From contig CAIXMC010000372.1 of NCBI GenBank assembly GCA_903920405.1, forward strand, positions 1 to 7,828: 7,828 bases of DNA, in the 5' to 3' direction. Below the pieces are notes generated by a model. That model made no database searches and was not told the DNA's origin. It saw only the letters and a list, made by a program, of their open reading frames with translations. A program made the position numbers and the translations under genes. Each line of letters starts with the position of its first letter. Positions within the stretch are counted from its first letter, which is position 1. Positions 7,230-7,828 of this stretch are shown here, piece after piece. Origin of the DNA: an uncultured beta proteobacterium. GTDB lineage: Bacteria > Pseudomonadota > Gammaproteobacteria > Burkholderiales > Burkholderiaceae_C.

Positions 7230-7254
7230 CTCCACATCACTTTGAATCGCACCC
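7230..7254 (-). repeat. Right arm of the 25-bp inverted repeat
   Basis: Perfect reverse complement of 7040-7064. Its outer end is 10 bases beyond the glmM stop codon (7265-7267), so the repeat starts almost directly after the gene. In a glmM-mltG read-through transcript the two arms could pair into a 25-bp RNA duplex closing a 165-base loop. Confidence 0.97.
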
Positions 7255-7264
7255 TGTTTATACC

Positions 7265-7828
7265 TTATGCCCTTGCAGCACTGATGGTGTTGGCAATTCG
7301 CTGGGCGCAGCTTTTGGCCTGATGGGCATCACGCGCTTCTACCATCACGCGCACCAAAGGTTCTGTGCCGCTGGCGCGAATCAACACGCGACCGTTGTCG
7401 CCCAGTTCAGCTTCAACTGTGCGTGTTTCATCTGCCAACCTGGGGCTAGCTCGCCAATCTTGACCACTGAGCAAACGAATATTGATGAGCACCTGGGGGA
7501 ATAAAGTGACTTCACTGAGCAAATGTGCCAAGGATTTTTGGCTGCGTACTGTGGCCTGCAAGACCTGCAAGGCAGAAATCAATCCATCGCCAGTGGTGTG
7601 TTTGTCTAGCGCCAGCAGGTGTCCAGAGCCTTCGCCACCCAGTAGCCAGTTATTTTTTTCAAGTTCTTCAAGCACATAGCGGTCACCTACCTGGGCACGC
7701 ACCAGGGCCACCCCGCGTTTTTGCAGTGCCAGTTCAACGGCCATATTGGTCATCAAAGTGCCTACCACACCGGGCATTGGCTCATTGCGGCGCAGGCGCT
7801 CATCTGCCATCAGGTAAAGAAGTTCATC
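7265..7828 (-). CDS. glmM: Phosphoglucosamine mutase, C-terminal part (5' end beyond window)
   Basis: The last 187 codons of a gene that continues past base 7828; about 255-260 N-terminal residues, including the catalytic phosphoserine loop, are outside. GlmM converts glucosamine-6-phosphate to glucosamine-1-phosphate in the cytoplasm, on the path to UDP-GlcNAc for peptidoglycan and lipopolysaccharide. Within the fragment, GGEGSGH (64-70) is the sugar-binding loop (GExSGH in the family), [12 protein letters not shown] follows, and [12 protein letters not shown] (151-162) is the phosphate-binding loop of domain 4. GEGSGH and HTTGDG set GlmM apart from ManB/Pgm-type mutases. The stop is TAA at 7267-7265. 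In Comamonadaceae glmM usually closes an rlmE-ftsH-folP-glmM group (from memory), which would fit its being last before the inverted-repeat element. Confidence 0.95.
   Translation of the reverse strand, partial: DELLYLMADERLRRNEPMPGVVGTLMTNMAVELALQKRGVALVRAQVGDRYVLEELEKNNWLLGGEGSGHLLALDKHTTGDGLISALQVLQATVRSQKSLAHLLSEVTLFPQVLINIRLLSGQDWRASPRLADETRTVEAELGDNGRVLIRASGTEPLVRVMVEARDAHQAKSCAQRIANTISAARA

Larger units (their letters stand above)
7040..7254. mobile_element. MITE-like element with perfect 25-bp terminal inverted repeats
   Basis: Bases 7040-7064 and 7230-7254 are exact reverse complements over all 25 positions (arm begins GGGTGCGATTC, ends GATGTGGAG), enclosing 165 AT-richer bases with no coding frame. 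The total of 215 bases, perfect inverted ends and lack of coding capacity fit a miniature non-autonomous transposable element. The pairing stops abruptly on both sides. No clean target-site duplication is seen: only a CCTTA at 7032-7036 and again at 7263-7267, neither abutting the arms evenly. The transposase family is not identified. The alternative is a structural RNA or DNA element formed by two opposed copies of a dispersed repeat. The inverted repeat itself is certain; the mobile-element reading is an inference. Confidence 0.5.
7013..7264. other. Gene-free gap between glmM and mltG
   Basis: These 252 bases hold no supportable coding frame on either strand. They contain the 25-bp inverted repeats with their 165-base core, the weak T-tract terminator and the degenerate GCGCTAGAGGCC-type repeat listed separately. 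I looked for a promoter for the mltG operon: TATAAC occurs on the minus strand near 7175-7180 but no acceptable -35 box lies 16-18 bases upstream, so none is called. Confidence 0.6.

Noticed and set aside
7040..7254. Remnant of a complete insertion sequence with a transposase
   Set aside because: The 165-base core has no frame resembling a transposase; only the inverted ends recall a mobile element.
7013..7264. Integron attC site or CRISPR repeat in the glmM-mltG gap
   Set aside because: No paired RYYYAAC/GTTRRRY core sites at proper spacing and no regularly spaced direct repeats were found.
7032..7267. CCTTA at 7032-7036 and 7263-7267 as a target-site duplication of the inverted-repeat element
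   Set aside because: The copies lie 3 and 8 bases from the arms, so they do not abut the element symmetrically, and 5-base matches are common by chance.

Overview
The window looks like a chromosomal stretch from a betaproteobacterium of the order Burkholderiales, possibly a Comamonadaceae relative. This rests on three things: the gene order mltG-tmk-holB-tatD-ankyrin, the style of the TMK lid ([11 protein letters not shown]) and GlmM ([19 protein letters not shown]) sequences, and a degenerate copy of a GCGCTAGAGGCC-type intergenic repeat that I recall from Comamonadaceae genomes. Base composition looks close to 50% GC by eye, low for that family, so the genus is left open. All supported genes are on the minus strand and are read from the right end to the left.

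Right end to left: (1) the 3' part of glmM (phosphoglucosamine mutase, cell-wall precursor UDP-GlcNAc synthesis), cut by the window edge; (2) a 250-base gene-free gap holding a perfect 25-bp inverted repeat (7040-7064 / 7230-7254) around a 165-base core, with a weak terminator and the degenerate Comamonadaceae-type repeat inside; (3) a tightly packed operon, mltG (septal peptidoglycan transglycosylase), tmk (dTMP kinase), holB (DNA polymerase III delta'), tatD (metal-dependent nuclease) and a secreted ankyrin-repeat protein, with junctions of +1, -1, +9 and -4 bases; (4) a 168-base gap with a sigma70-like promoter; (5) a very large sensor histidine kinase gene that fills the whole left third and leaves the window at base 1. 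The kinase is open for 883 codons: membrane-anchored dCache-like sensor, three PAS domains, HisKA and the start of the ATPase domain. It is probably a hybrid kinase whose receiver domain(s) lie outside.

Functionally, the operon couples nucleotide supply (tmk), the replication clamp loader (holB), a DNA/RNA-processing nuclease (tatD) and cell-wall growth (mltG), the housekeeping grouping usual in proteobacteria. The most unusual parts are the MITE-like inverted-repeat element between glmM and mltG, the absence of the pilZ gene that often sits between holB and tatD in this class, and the signal-peptide-bearing ankyrin protein whose start codon overlaps the tatD stop. No RNA genes, CRISPR arrays, transposase genes or plus-strand genes are supported. 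I see no strong case for a wholly new system here.
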